Source of the DNA: Polytrichum commune
Taxonomy: Eukaryota > Streptophyta > Polytrichopsida > Polytrichales > Polytrichaceae
NCBI GenBank assembly: GCA_950295325.1
Contig: OX485803.1
Span: forward strand, 32,180,001-32,244,000
Reading direction: 5' to 3'
DNA length: 64,000 bases
The notes below the pieces were generated by a model. The model saw only the letters and a program-made list of their open reading frames with translations. It made no database searches and was not told the DNA's origin. A program made the translations under genes and the position numbers. Positions 48,309 to 59,600 of the stretch are shown here, in pieces (position 1 is the first letter of the stretch; the number at the start of each line of letters is the position of its first letter).

Positions 48309-49077
48309 CTCGGGGGGTGCACTGGCAAAAAACGTAGGAACTACGTGCGATAAAATATAGGGTCTTGTATAAAAATTTGGCGTAAAATTTGTAAAATTAT
48401 TAGATGTAGTATAGGGTGCTATGGGATTGTGAAACATGATTATATGTAATATAGCATTTGACAATACATGATTAAATTACCTAAGTGGTACATATAAAAT
48501 AGCATGGAGAAAAAACGATAGTTTCAAAAATTAAATACTTTGCCACCAAAAAAGCTCCAGAAAGCTTGGCAATTAGCCGTTTCCTCTACAGATCTCCCTG
48601 GACTCTGCTCCCGCCCTCTCTCGCCTAAGACCTCAAGGTTTCTAACTGTGTTATCCAACACAACTTTTATTCGTTGGCTCGTGTTGCTTAATGACATGTA
48701 ATTGCAATCTTTTGTTGTTATTTTTTAGTGTTTTGCTTTGCCTGGACTTCAGTGTGACCCTGAACCCTAAACCCTAGTAAATGTTTGTTCTCTTACTCTG
48801 TACACGTGCTTCTAACGAGAATTCTACTGTATCATACACTTTAAGGAATGGGGGCAATCAGGGGAAAAAAAATTACATATAAGTAATATAGGGTACCATA
48901 AAATCAACCATCCAAGAATTTATAATTACCAATAGGGTGCAAATAATCACAACAATTTACCATTATTTCAAAAATTAGCATCCCTTATAATCCTTTCTCA
49001 TAGGTAAATAGCTCCCATTTTAATAGGTCATTATCGAAGGTGTATGCAAAATATACAAGGGAGTGCCCCCCCCCGAG
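48309..49077 (+). mobile_element. Related 769-bp TIR element with 8-bp target duplication and an unlike core
   Basis: Ends read CTCGGGGGGTGCACT (left) and the complement of CTCGGGGGGGGGCACTCC (right). A perfect 8-bp duplication GGTGAAAC flanks it (48301-48308 and 49078-49085). A subterminal ACGTGCGA lies about 35 bases from the left end, where copy 2 has GCGTGCGA. The arms are AT-rich, but the core at about 48545-48785 is of mixed composition and includes CCCTAAACCCTAG, so it may be captured host DNA. No long open frame. Low A/T variation in the arms is not shared with the 400-bp copies. Confidence 0.82.
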
Positions 49078-49837
49078 GGTGAAACGCCGATAGAATTGCA
49101 CATGTGGCTATCACTATAACACTCCGAAAGAAAAAACATGAACAACTAACTAATATACCACTCTATTCATTCGATATACACGATAACGTGTGTCTATTAA
49201 TTAATTTATGTAATCTAATAATGTGATATACTGCCCAACCATTTTTGAGGAAGAAACCTAATCCAATAGCAACACATATTAACAATTAGCTCATAAAACC
49301 AACTTAACAATTGTGTCCATATTTGGGAATTTGATGTATGAATTTCATACTTGTGTACTTGGTACTTCTTATAATGTCATGGTGGGAAAGAAGGCTCTCC
49401 CCAGTTTTTGCACACATGAAGCTCCACCCATGTTGTTGGGGTGGGTGTCTTCACAAATAGAGTTTGCAACATATCTTATTACAATCCTTGGTGCACTATG
49501 TTCGTTTTGGTTGCTTTGTAAGAGAAACGGGGTCAACTAGATTTACTACGCCATATATTTGATTTAGTGTCATGTTGAATTCAAAATTTGAGGTTCATTG
49601 AAAGTGTCATAATATTACTCAACACTATGGTGTTGCTCCTCTAGTGTTGAGAAATTTTTGCATGTTTTATATTGGGCCACACTTGCAAAGTAACTAGTGT
49701 TCGTTTTACAAGAGTGGATTGGCAATTGGACCGGCAATTTGAATCATAATCTAATGTATTCTAAAAATTGACACACAATAGATGTCACCAATTCATCCAA
49801 ATTTCAATCATCCATGATGATATAATGAAAATGCCTA

Positions 49838-50227
49838 TTTTTTTGGGAAATTGATTTCGTCAAGTGTCCCAAAGAAAAGAAACAACATTCATACAATGCT
49901 CAAATTCACAATAATGCAAGTGACATTCAATGGAATCCAACAAAGGAGCATCAAATAACTTCAACAAGTGACATACAAGTAAAATACAAACTTTAGGGTA
50001 AGGAATGTTGATCAAGGGAAGTGTTTAGGTTAATCGTAGTTGCCATAGATGAAATTAGGAAAACCATCCATGATTTATAGAAATGACTTGGATGAATGTC
50101 TAACTTATTTAAAATTACTTTTTTTTATATGCCCAATGTTAGAATATTATTTTTTGGCTGGCCTAACTCACTTTCGCACTTTAATTATTTATTAGGCAGA
50201 AAGGTGCCCAAGATGCTAGAAAACTAC
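49838..50227 (+). repeat. Dispersed repeat C, copy 2 (uninterrupted)
   Basis: Homologous to 39250-39930 without the nested element. At the equivalent site it reads GACATACAAGTAAAATAC. A 25-base stretch just upstream (49796-49820) nearly matches the first bases of the window, so related DNA may continue beyond the left edge. Confidence 0.8.
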
Positions 50228-50993
50228 GGTATTCTTTCCAGAAACAAAAGTCCCTTCAAGGGTTGTCAAGACATGGCTTAAATCACAAGCAATTTTCATA
50301 ATGTTGGAGGGAAGACACTTATGACTTACTAATACAAAAATCCAAATATACCTCAGGAGAGGGTTTATTGGTTTAGTTAATCACAATACTCTAGGCTACA
50401 CATTTTGAAATACCTTGTCCAATTAATGTCTACGTGCAAAAACAACAAAACAATTTATGTGCTATTATTGAGAACAAGCAAGTTGGGGTTAGGGTCATAA
50501 TAATAGCATACTCGCACATCTAAAGCATTTGATTGATCAATGGCACCTTTGAGGCATCTCTCTCTCTCTCACTCTTGTACATCGTTTGAACTCGTAACAT
50601 TGAGCAAAAACAACGTCACAACATCATTATATAAACAATTTGGTGTTGGGTCTATGACCAAAATTTCCATTTTTCTCATGAATTCTCAGAAGCAACTTTG
50701 CAAAAAGAAAGTGAGAGTGGTCACTCACTTGGTGATTCTCGGTCAAAAGCATCGAAAGCACAAACATGTTTCTAGGGTTACGTATAGGCACATGTTTCTA
50801 GGGTTGCTCGCTTTGGTATTCAAAGAGACTCACCTCCGGATTCGGGTGAGAAGAATTGGTGACTCTAGACGGATTTAAGGACCCGGGTTAAGCTTCTCCG
50901 TCTTGTGGGCCAACAATTCTTTTGACATCGCCACACATGTAACATATCGTAAACCAAAAGGGGGAATCGGTGCATGCCGATTATGATTTCTTA
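50228..50993. other. Intergenic DNA, no gene recognised
   Basis: Includes a plus frame of 112 codons at 50540-50878 that begins at a CT run and has no recognisable domain. An ACATGTTTCTAGGGTT block occurs twice about 30 bases apart (50764 and 50791). Confidence 0.5.
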
Positions 50994-51496
50994 GGCCCAC
51001 TTCACACACGAGCCAAGAGCCGTGACCATGAGATTGGGAGAGCCCAAAAGAAAGTGTCCGAAGGCCGTCTCAAGACCACCTCCAAAATCATGTAGTGTGG
51101 TCATGGACCCTTGAGTGTAATGTAAAGTCGTATGTGACCGGGCTCTCAACCAAACGCTATTTCAATGAATTTCTATTCATGCGGGTCCTCACACATGATC
51201 AAATTGAATAAACCAACATTTGTGAGCGTTCGGAGTGCCATGGTCTCCCGGTTTTGTGGTAGGCCTACCTCCAAGAGGTGGTTTTTGAAAATAATCCCAG
51301 TGACCATGAAACATGGTCCATTCGATGCCATGTAGGAATCCATCTAGACTTTACATCCATCTTGCATTCACATACTCTGTCGGTCCCTCAAGCGGAGTGT
51401 GAAGTGAACTTGGACCGGCTCCGCCTTTTCCACCAATGAGAGTGCTTGAAGTATAATAATGGTCACGGGCTCTCAATCTCATGTGTGAAGTGGCCC
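50994..51496 (-). repeat. Dispersed repeat A, copy 2, with terminal inverted repeats
   Basis: Bounded by GGCCCACTTCACACACGAG on the left and the complement of GGGCCACTTCACACATGAG on the right, so it is probably a TIR transposon remnant. The body is the reverse complement of repeat A copy 1. Flanks show no clear target duplication. No transposase. Confidence 0.8.
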
Positions 51497-51671
51497 TTGT
51501 GATGATAACAAAGCACAAAAGATGGGTCGCCTCCACAAAATGAGACCTCAATTCAAACACACTCTCACCATAGTTTCACATCAATGCTCTATGCACCAAT
51601 CCACTTGCTACTCTTACATGTGCATCCCTTACACCGCTCTTTAAATCTTCTACAAATCAACAAATTTGACA

Positions 51672-51884
51672 TTTAAGTAAGTATATCTAGACAAATTACT
51701 TGTCCAAAAACATTAGGGATATGCACTTGTGGGCACAAAAACAACAACACAACAACCACAACCTCAAATGTTTGTATTCCATGATTGTTAATTGGCCATA
51801 TTTGTGTGGTTTTGTGATCCAATGTACGTCAAATTGGCGGTTGGAATTGTCCCAAATTCATGCATAAATCCAAATATGCTTAAA
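51672..51884 (+). repeat. Dispersed repeat E, copy 2
   Basis: Same family as 16776-17000; AAAAACAACAACACAACAACC replaces the longer CAA-rich run of copy 1, and the CT microsatellite after copy 1 is absent here. Non-coding. Confidence 0.75.
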
Positions 51885-54563
51885 TCTTAGTTACAAAGAC
51901 CTTGCACAATGCTGCAACCAAATCAAACCAAACCAAAACCCTAATTTGTCAAAAATCGGATCACAAATTGGCAACTTGCGACGATGATAAGAAACCATAT
52001 CCAAGCCCCGAAACTCGAGTCGAATGCCATCCCACTTGCATTGCATTCAACCTAAACACAAAACAAGCAACAATAAAACACGCCGCAACCAAGAGAAGAG
52101 AAGCTGACAAGAGAAGGTAGGGTTTTGGCTGATGGATGAACTCGTCCATCCTGCATGACAATATTTGTTCACTTATTCATAAGAAGTGTCATCCAAAAAG
52201 TTACCGTATTAGTGTAAAATACCATATGACACTAAATAACATATTTAATGTAGCGAACTTTACGGAATCAATATGCTACACCATGAACACATGAATCTTT
52301 GGTAATCGTCGAGCATTGCCAGAAGAATATGCAAGTCTACCAACTGATACATTTGAAGATTTTCCCAGTACCACAAGTCAATTACCCATGATTCATATGC
52401 TTGTAGTGCCAGTTGCAAGTTATATAAGTTCATGCACAACCATTAAGTTTATTTGAAGAGTTTTCTACATTTAAACCCGAGCCAAGTGTCCGGTGGAGCT
52501 TGTCCCATAAGTTAATAACACGTGACTCGAAGTTGCCAACCTTCGGCGGGTGCATAGTTCGCAACATTTAAAGTACACTTATAGGACCTTTGTCCTTGGT
52601 TTTTCCAACATAAACTAAAGTTACATACAAGAACGTTGAAATAGTTGAAGCTTATCGTGGGCAAACAACGAAGATATTTGCGAATAAAATGTGATTATTA
52701 ATCAAATGGAAGAAGTTTGGAAAACGATTAAGCGAGCCCGGACACCACTTGCTAAGACAACCACGGCATTTCATATGAGACAATGGCCATTGGGTGGGCC
52801 CAACACCACATCCGTAATTTGTTCTCAAACAATATGTTTATATTTAACATGTTTTTTCTATTAGGATGGGATTAAGCATTATAGTTCACAAGTTTGTAAA
52901 TGATGAAGTTATGTGTGCTGGCCTTGTATAGACTGATATGGGATTTAGTATGGTGGGTCCCATGTGAATACCCAATTCTAGATGCTAAAGTTTTCTCAAA
53001 GTTTTTGGGATGGCAAGAGGAGGTTTAAAGAGCTTCACCCAACTTTCAAAACATTCTTCAACACACAATGAGCTAACGTGCTTTTAACCCCTAGTGTCCT
53101 ATGCAACCATAATTTGGTTGTGAGCATTTCGCACTAACCCCTTTGACACTAGTTCGGATGGTTTTTGGATTGTTTTAGCTACCCCGCTTATTCATGTTCA
53201 AGTTTGCTATGTCTTGCAATGTTGATAAGTTTGATCCAACAAAGTTAGCTATTTTTGGATTAGATAAAACATGGGAGTGTGCTCTACATTGGTTTATAAT
53301 GGAACTACTTCATGAATGCCTGCTTGAAATTGTCACCACCGCAATTTACGGGCAACATATCCTAAACATAATTTTTTGTTGATACTTGTGTGCAAATGAA
53401 TCCCAATTGATCTCAAAATTTGCATGACACTCAAATGCAACATGTCCTAAACATCTACCATTGGAAATTTTTAGTTGGACATGTGTTGGTGGGTGGAAAT
53501 TCATGAGGAAGGTGTGCAATTATGGCACCGTTGTCTCAACTTGCAAAGCTTCCCCAAAAATTACAAAATAATAATTTCAATATTTGTGAGTCGATTGGAG
53601 TAGAAACATTTACCCTCTTTTGAACGAGGGTAACATTTTGACATTTGGAGATGATTTGAGTGGAGGTTCGATGAGAAAACCAACCCCAATTTAATTTCTA
53701 AACCGTTACCATGTAGACCATTGTTGACATTCGTATTATAATATCCTACATAACATAACTTCAACGTTTCAAATTTGGACTACGAGTAGTCGCCTCTAAC
53801 GTGCAAACATCTATAGGGTTAGATTTGTCAAATTTTTTTTATAGATCTTCAGCTCAAATCGCTGAAATTGAGGTTACATTTTTTTGGACAAATTTGAGGG
53901 AAATTGGGCGTGGGAAGTTAGGGATAAACGAAAATAATTCACAAAGAAGGATCACACCCACACACTTGTCCCTCTTCAAAGCCTACACACATAATTCTAA
54001 ACTTGTTGGACCATATGACATTTTATGAGTGTCGTGGGTGTGTTTGATTGTATGGTCCACCATGAGAAACTATGGATGAAAACCCTAATAGTTTCCCAAT
54101 GGAAATTATAATAATGTGGATTTGATCACCATTGATGAAATTGTTATCATAGAAAGTAATCACAATATTAGATTAGGGCCATTGCATGGAAACGATTGAG
54201 TGGTGGGTATTGTGAGATGCGTGCACTCAATGACATTTATCTAATGTAATTTCCATTGGAAAGAAATAATGCGCATCTTTGAAGAACTTTGTAAATAAAT
54301 TATAAAGCCACATGACGGGTTTTGACTATTTGGCTCACCCCAAGAAACTATGGATGGAGGGTATAATATCTTCTTCATGGGTATTGTGAATTGGGTAATG
54401 GGTAAGAGGAGACTAGTAATATGTTGTAGCACCACCCAACCTAATGGAGTTATGAACTTTGATATTTTATGGGTGCCTAATCCCCTTGTCCGGTGGGCAT
54501 CGGGTCGTTGGCATTATGAACGGACACTTTATTCATGCCGGTCCCTCAAAAGGGACTGGAGTT
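51885..54563. other. Intergenic DNA, no gene recognised
   Basis: AT-rich and mostly unique. Blocks around AGAAACTATGGATG recur near 54065 and 54345, suggesting a diverged local duplication. No exon-like segment. Confidence 0.55.
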
Positions 54564-54582
54564 TCTATCTATCTATCTATCT
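54564..54582. repeat. (CTAT)n tract
   Basis: Short CTAT tetranucleotide run just before the 243-bp tandem array. Confidence 0.8.
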
Positions 54583-54626
54583 GGGTGCCTACTACAATTG
54601 ATGGCATAGACACACATGTGTGATTA

Positions 54627-55268
54627 CTGGATGTAATGGACATGCCATGAGATAGTCATCCATTGCAATAGATCACAAGTGTTTGTGTATCCAATGAAGA
54701 CTAGACACGTCAACAAAGTTGACTGACTTGACCAATATGTTATATAATGGTGGCCATGAGCTGGATCCACTGAATGGGCATTTGTGTAGTAAAATACAAT
54801 AAAATTACGTAGACGACAAATGACAACAATTAGAGGGGGAATAAATATAGTTATCATTTGTGACCTATACGATATGAAATGGGTAAGGCTATGATATGGT
54901 CATAAAATTTAGGTGAGTAATTTGCCTTTGTGTGTGTACCAAATCGGGATTGGACACATCAACCAAATTGTTTGTCAGAACCACTACCTTAGACAATTGT
55001 GGCATCGAGTTGGGTCCATCCTATAGCCATTGTCGAATAATAACACACAATATAATATCTTAATGACAAGTGACAACAATTACAAAGTAAAATTTGTTTG
55101 TGTCTATTACCATACGAAATGACCACGTCATGACTTGGTCATCAATTTAAGGTGATAAAGTGTCTCCTCATGTCCAAATAGAACTAGACACGTCAACCAA
55201 ATTGCTTGGGTTGATAACTACATTGAATGACAGTGGCCGCAAGCCGGGTCCACACGAGGTTGAAGCAT
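54627..55268 (+). repeat. Tandem repeat of about 243 bp (2.6 copies)
   Basis: Units begin near 54629, 54876 and 55118 (ATGCCATGAGATAGTCATC, then GCTATGATATGGTCAT, then GTCATGACTTGGTCATCAAT). Each holds a GACACGTCAACCAAATTG-like box, with occurrences about 240 and 243 bases apart, then a GGTCCA box and GACAACAATTA. The third unit is cut short near 55268. A related unit sits at 56088-56310. No open frame. Confidence 0.8.
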
Positions 55269-56087
55269 CCATAGTTGACCAAGTCCATTTAACTACTCAC
55301 TAAGGGTCATGCAATGCCGATATGGATGAGATTTATAATTCTTTAGGTGAACAGAGTTAAGGTTTATGTGGTGGTGGCTTGTGATTGATTACCCTCATTA
55401 GAGTTTAGACGAGCAGTTATGAGTTAACCTATAGATTGACTATGTGTTACCCGAACTTGACCGTTGCAAAATTTGTAGCAATTTCCATACTCATGATTTA
55501 TTACTTATTATCTAATTCTGTTGTTTGCAATCTCCTTAGAATCTGTTTCTCTTCAAAAGGAAATAATTCCCTGCTATTACTCCTCCTAAATATACGTAAA
55601 CTCTCTTGTTTTATCGGTTATAGGTGCCTCAACCTTAGTGGCCGTTGTCTCCTATAATACAATATGGACTAGATAACCAACGAGAGCAAAGTGGATGACG
55701 AGCTGCAAAAGCGACAAATCATCCACCTACTCGAGCTAGTTATCAAATATAACCGAGCATGTCATGAACTAAATTTGAGAATTATGGACGACGTTGCGCC
55801 TTCATGGATGTCGCATTGTGATGAATTTTGACAACCCTTTATGTTCTTGGAGAAGTGACCAATTATGAAATTTTAGACGACTTACTGACGACAGTGACAA
55901 AAATGAGAGGGGTATAGGTAGAGTGTTTATTGTTTGCTTGCGGATTCAAAGAAGATGCATTTGCACTTGTTCAATGAAGCTTAAAACATGGAAGTTGAAT
56001 TCACAACACAACTCTGGCTGCCACGCACATCCTTACAACCAAATTCCAAGCCTCCACAACCACAAAACTGAACATTAAACCATTATT
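55269..56087. other. Intergenic DNA between satellite copies, no gene recognised
   Basis: Unique AT-rich sequence separating the 243-bp array from its outlying unit upstream of MON2. A 73-codon plus frame at 55436-55657 is not supported by any motif. Confidence 0.55.
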
Positions 56088-56310
56088 AGATGTAATGGTC
56101 AGGCCATGGCAATGGTCATCAATTACAAATGACAATATACCTCCTCGTATCCAATTAGGATTGGACACGTCATCCAAATTGCTTGGCTTGACCACTAGGA
56201 TGGCCACGAGCCGGGTCCACCCAATGGCCATTGTCTTATAGAATAGAATACAATAATGTATACAATTCCTTAGGTGATGGTAATAGTGCAATTAGAGGGG
56301 AATGGAATAG
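56088..56310 (+). repeat. Satellite-like unit (about 223 bp) next to the MON2 promoter
   Basis: Homologous to the array at 54627-55268: TAGATGTAATGGTCAGGCCA, TGGACACGTCATCC, AAATTGCTTGGCTTGACCAC, GCCGGGTCCACC and CAATTAGAGGGGAAT. It ends about 375 bases before the MON2 ATG, so repeat silencing could reach the promoter; this is inference. Confidence 0.75.
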
Positions 56311-56536
56311 TTCTCGTTCAGTCAGAAGATTCGGAGAAGATGCGTTTTGCTCTGGTTCACCCGAGCTTGAAACAGGGGATCGGAGCTGATGCGTTCGATC
56401 CGTCGGCGGCCCGCATCTCCACAACCAACTTTCAAACCTCCGCAATCGCAAAATTAAACAATCGTCATCGCCATTGCAGCTGTCTGTCGCGACTTTCGCA
56501 TTCCAAAACGAGCGACTACTGCGTGTTTGGGGCGGA

Positions 56537-56545
56537 TTAGGGTTT
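56537..56545 (-). promoter_or_regulatory. Telo-box-like element upstream of MON2
   Basis: TTAGGGTTT is the reverse complement of the plant telo-box core AAACCCTAA, about 140 bases before the MON2 ATG. Such boxes are frequent in promoters of broadly expressed plant genes. Function here is inferred from position only. Confidence 0.4.
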
Positions 56546-56665
56546 GAACAGGTCGGGCGGATGGGAAGGAATTGAAGGTTAATTTGTTTTTTTTCTGGTG
56601 ATTCTACATATGCCATAGGTCTGCTGTAATGCGAAGAACGGGAGGAGAGTAGTCTCATAGAGGGA

Positions 56666-56684
56666 GAGCGAGCGAGCGAGAGAG
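56666..56684 (+). repeat. GAGC/GAGA tract in MON2 leader
   Basis: GAGCGAGCGAGCGAGAGAG-type run ending at the start codon. Confidence 0.85.
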
Positions 56685-59600
56685 ATGGCGCTCGTGGCTT
56701 CGTTGGAGGCCGATCTGCGGATGCTAGCTGCCGAAGCTCGCCGCAAGTATCCCACTGTCAAAGATGCCGCTGATCGGTCCATATTCAAGGTACTATTGGA
56801 TAGGAATAATAACCTGCATTAGTGTGAATTGCGATGGATTGCTCTGTTTTGCGGGAGTCATGGCGCCATTGTTATTTCATAGCTGCCAATGTGAATGTGT
56901 TCTGCATTTTATTTTAGTGCATCAGTCATCTCCTTATTTACTCAGCGCTTCCGATCTTCCGAGGCTTCTGGACATCTAATGAATGTTGTAGTTGGTTACA
57001 CGATTGTTGGCATAGAATAACCTGCATTATTGGTATGAATTTTGATGGATTGTTCTGTTTTGCGGGAGTCATGGTGACATCTTTATTTCCACGAATGCCA
57101 ATGCGAATGTGTTCTGTATTTTGTTTTAGTACATCAGTTAGCTCCTTATTCACTCAACGGTTTTCTGGTCCTCCGAAGCTTCTGGACATCCAAGAATGTT
57201 GGATGCATAAAAATCTGCTTGACGTTGTAGTTGGTTACACGATTGTGCTTCAGAAGAGCAGAGTGACGGGAAAGGATTTTGATCAAATTTTGGGGTGAGT
57301 GCTTGCTGGTGACTGAATTAGTGTTGCTCCAAGAATATCTGGCAGTCACATTTGGTTGAGATTGCCTCAGATGTATCCTCACATTAAACTTCTGGGGAAT
57401 GTTTGGCTTCCAAGTTGGAGTGCAATGACACTGAGAGCATACCTTAAATATAACATTTGTTGTACTCTTTGCAGGTCCGATTGGTGTCAAACACAAGCCA
57501 AATTGCAGGGAATGATGATATTCTCAGGACATTCATACTAGCTTGTGATTCTAAGAACACCAAGCTCAGCATCATGGGGTTGGCAGGAATAGATAAACTG
57601 ATTGCTCATGATGCTGTTTCCCTGTCAGCCCTTCCATCTATTCTGACAACATTGAAAGAAGTAAGCATCTACTTTCTTTAGCATATCTGCATATTTGGGA
57701 ATATCAGTAAAATTCTCTCCGTATCTATTGTCATGATGCTGAGCAGTCAAGACTGTAAGCAGATAGTTTCACTGTTGAGGTAGTGGATATATGCTTCAAG
57801 GGTTCCTTGAATTTACCTTCGCACTATGTCATCAATCTCTTTACTGATTTATATGTAGTTTAAATAATCAGTGGTGACTTCCACTTCGTTTTCTTTCATT
57901 TCTGTTTGACCTTTTTCAACCCCTGAATGCCCACTAAGAGGGGCTTGATCAAAGTTGGTAGCTGGGTAAGCATTCCTCCCAAGGAAAAGTCCCTCTTGGC
58001 TCTAAAATGGGAGATGTGCAACATAGGGTATTTTAAGTCTTGTGAACTTTCATGATGCTTCAAAATAATGGCGTCATCATACGAGAATTGGATTGTCATA
58101 AATGTACCACATATGCACACTGTACTTCTCCGGGTCTGATCAATTAAGGTATATTGCTTTAATTACTAATTTATGCAATAGAATCCACTATGTCTGAATA
58201 GACATGGAGATATTCAATATAAGCCTTTGATTGACAAAAGAGGTTCAGATGCTCAAGCATCTTCCATGAGTTGACTATGGCAAGGACCAAAATGGACCTG
58301 TAAGGGTTTTAAGCTTCACTGCCTGGCTTTTGTTATACTTCTTTTAAGAGCTTACGCAAATCATTTCACAGAGTAGACCTCCGGTTGGTGGTGTTTGTTG
58401 GTGGCTGTAATTCTTTTAATTAATTTTTCCTGGAAAGTAGTGAATGGGTTTCCTCTTCTCTTCAAGTCTGAGTAAAATCCTTTCCTGTTGCAGCATTCCG
58501 ACATGACTGATGAAATTGTTCAGCTCAAGACGTTACAGACGTCACTGACAATTCTGCAGTCACAATTGTATCCCAGAGATGAGGTAGTGATCTTTCTTAT
58601 TTTTTTATTGCTTCCCACTCCTCTATTCTTTGCCACCCTGCTTCTTACTGTCTCTATAAAACTGGGTACATTGCATTTTCTGAAATGTTTAGCTTGGAAT
58701 GATGCTCTCTGTTACCAGGTTGTTAGCATGTGTGATTGCATAACTTTCACATACATGTTTGGTTTGCACTGCAATAATGTGTCACTTAAATTTTGGCAGG
58801 ATCAAATGGCAATACTACTTGGGCTTTGTCTAAGGCTTCTTGGAAATAATCGCAACTCAGACAGCGTCCACAGGTATTTGGTACACATTTTTTGAGATAT
58901 TTTGGCTGCTTTTGGAGAGCTTGCTTTGATTCTTCCACCTTTAAGCTTACTGTGGACAAACTTATTTCCTCAGGGTTCCTTACCAGCAGCTGCATTTATG
59001 AAAATTCAAACCCTTGCATCGGAGAAGGTGTTTGTTAGCCTTAGAGCTTCTTCACAATCCATCAGTTGTGAAGTAGCATTTAGCAACCTTGATTGGTTCA
59101 CTATAGTTTCACTGTGAAGTCAAAGAAGCAATTCAGAAGCTAACCCAAGCTCTGCATTTTTTTGGCATCAACTTTTTGAATAAATTGTGGATTTCAAGTC
59201 CAACCTTTATCCTGTTTCAATCCTTTCCTGATCAGATTCTTCTTTTATCTCTCTTATTGCAGTACTGCAGTTGCAACTTTGCGGCAAGCAGTTGCTCTGA
59301 TATTTGACAGAGTCTTGAGGGCTGAGGGGTTGCCAATATTGCACTATGGAGGAATTGGAGGAAGGCCTGCATCATCCAACTCAGTAGCTGGTGAAGTCAG
59401 CCGCAGTATGAGTGCATCTGAGTATGTTGTGCAATCCGAGTTGTTGTCTTAAATGCATTTGTTACCACTTTGCTGAGCTTTCTTTGAAGCCATCTGGAGC
59501 TTCAAGGTTTGGTCGATTACTCTAAACTGTCTGGCTTGTTCAGTCTTTTTTGGTCAATCACTCAAGAGTATTCATAATCATTATTTTCACAAAGCATATT

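Larger units (their letters stand above)
56311..56684 (+). promoter_or_regulatory. MON2 promoter and 5' leader
   Basis: This stretch between the last satellite copy and the MON2 ATG is GC-richer than the DNA further upstream. It holds a telo-box-like TTAGGGTTT at 56537-56545 (reverse of AAACCCTAA), common near starts of plant housekeeping genes, and a GAGC/GAGA run at 56666-56684 ending at the ATG. No TATA box is evident. A 140-codon minus-strand frame (56658-56236) matches nothing known and is probably chance. Confidence 0.45.

Noticed and set aside
48764-48776. Telomere-like CCCTAAACCCTAG
   Set aside because: Under two telomere units; too short for an interstitial telomere tract and inside a transposon.
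36370-52440. Similarity between about 36360-36430 and 52375-52440 (CATATGCTTGTA)
   Set aside because: Only short blocks match; too weak to call a repeat family by eye.
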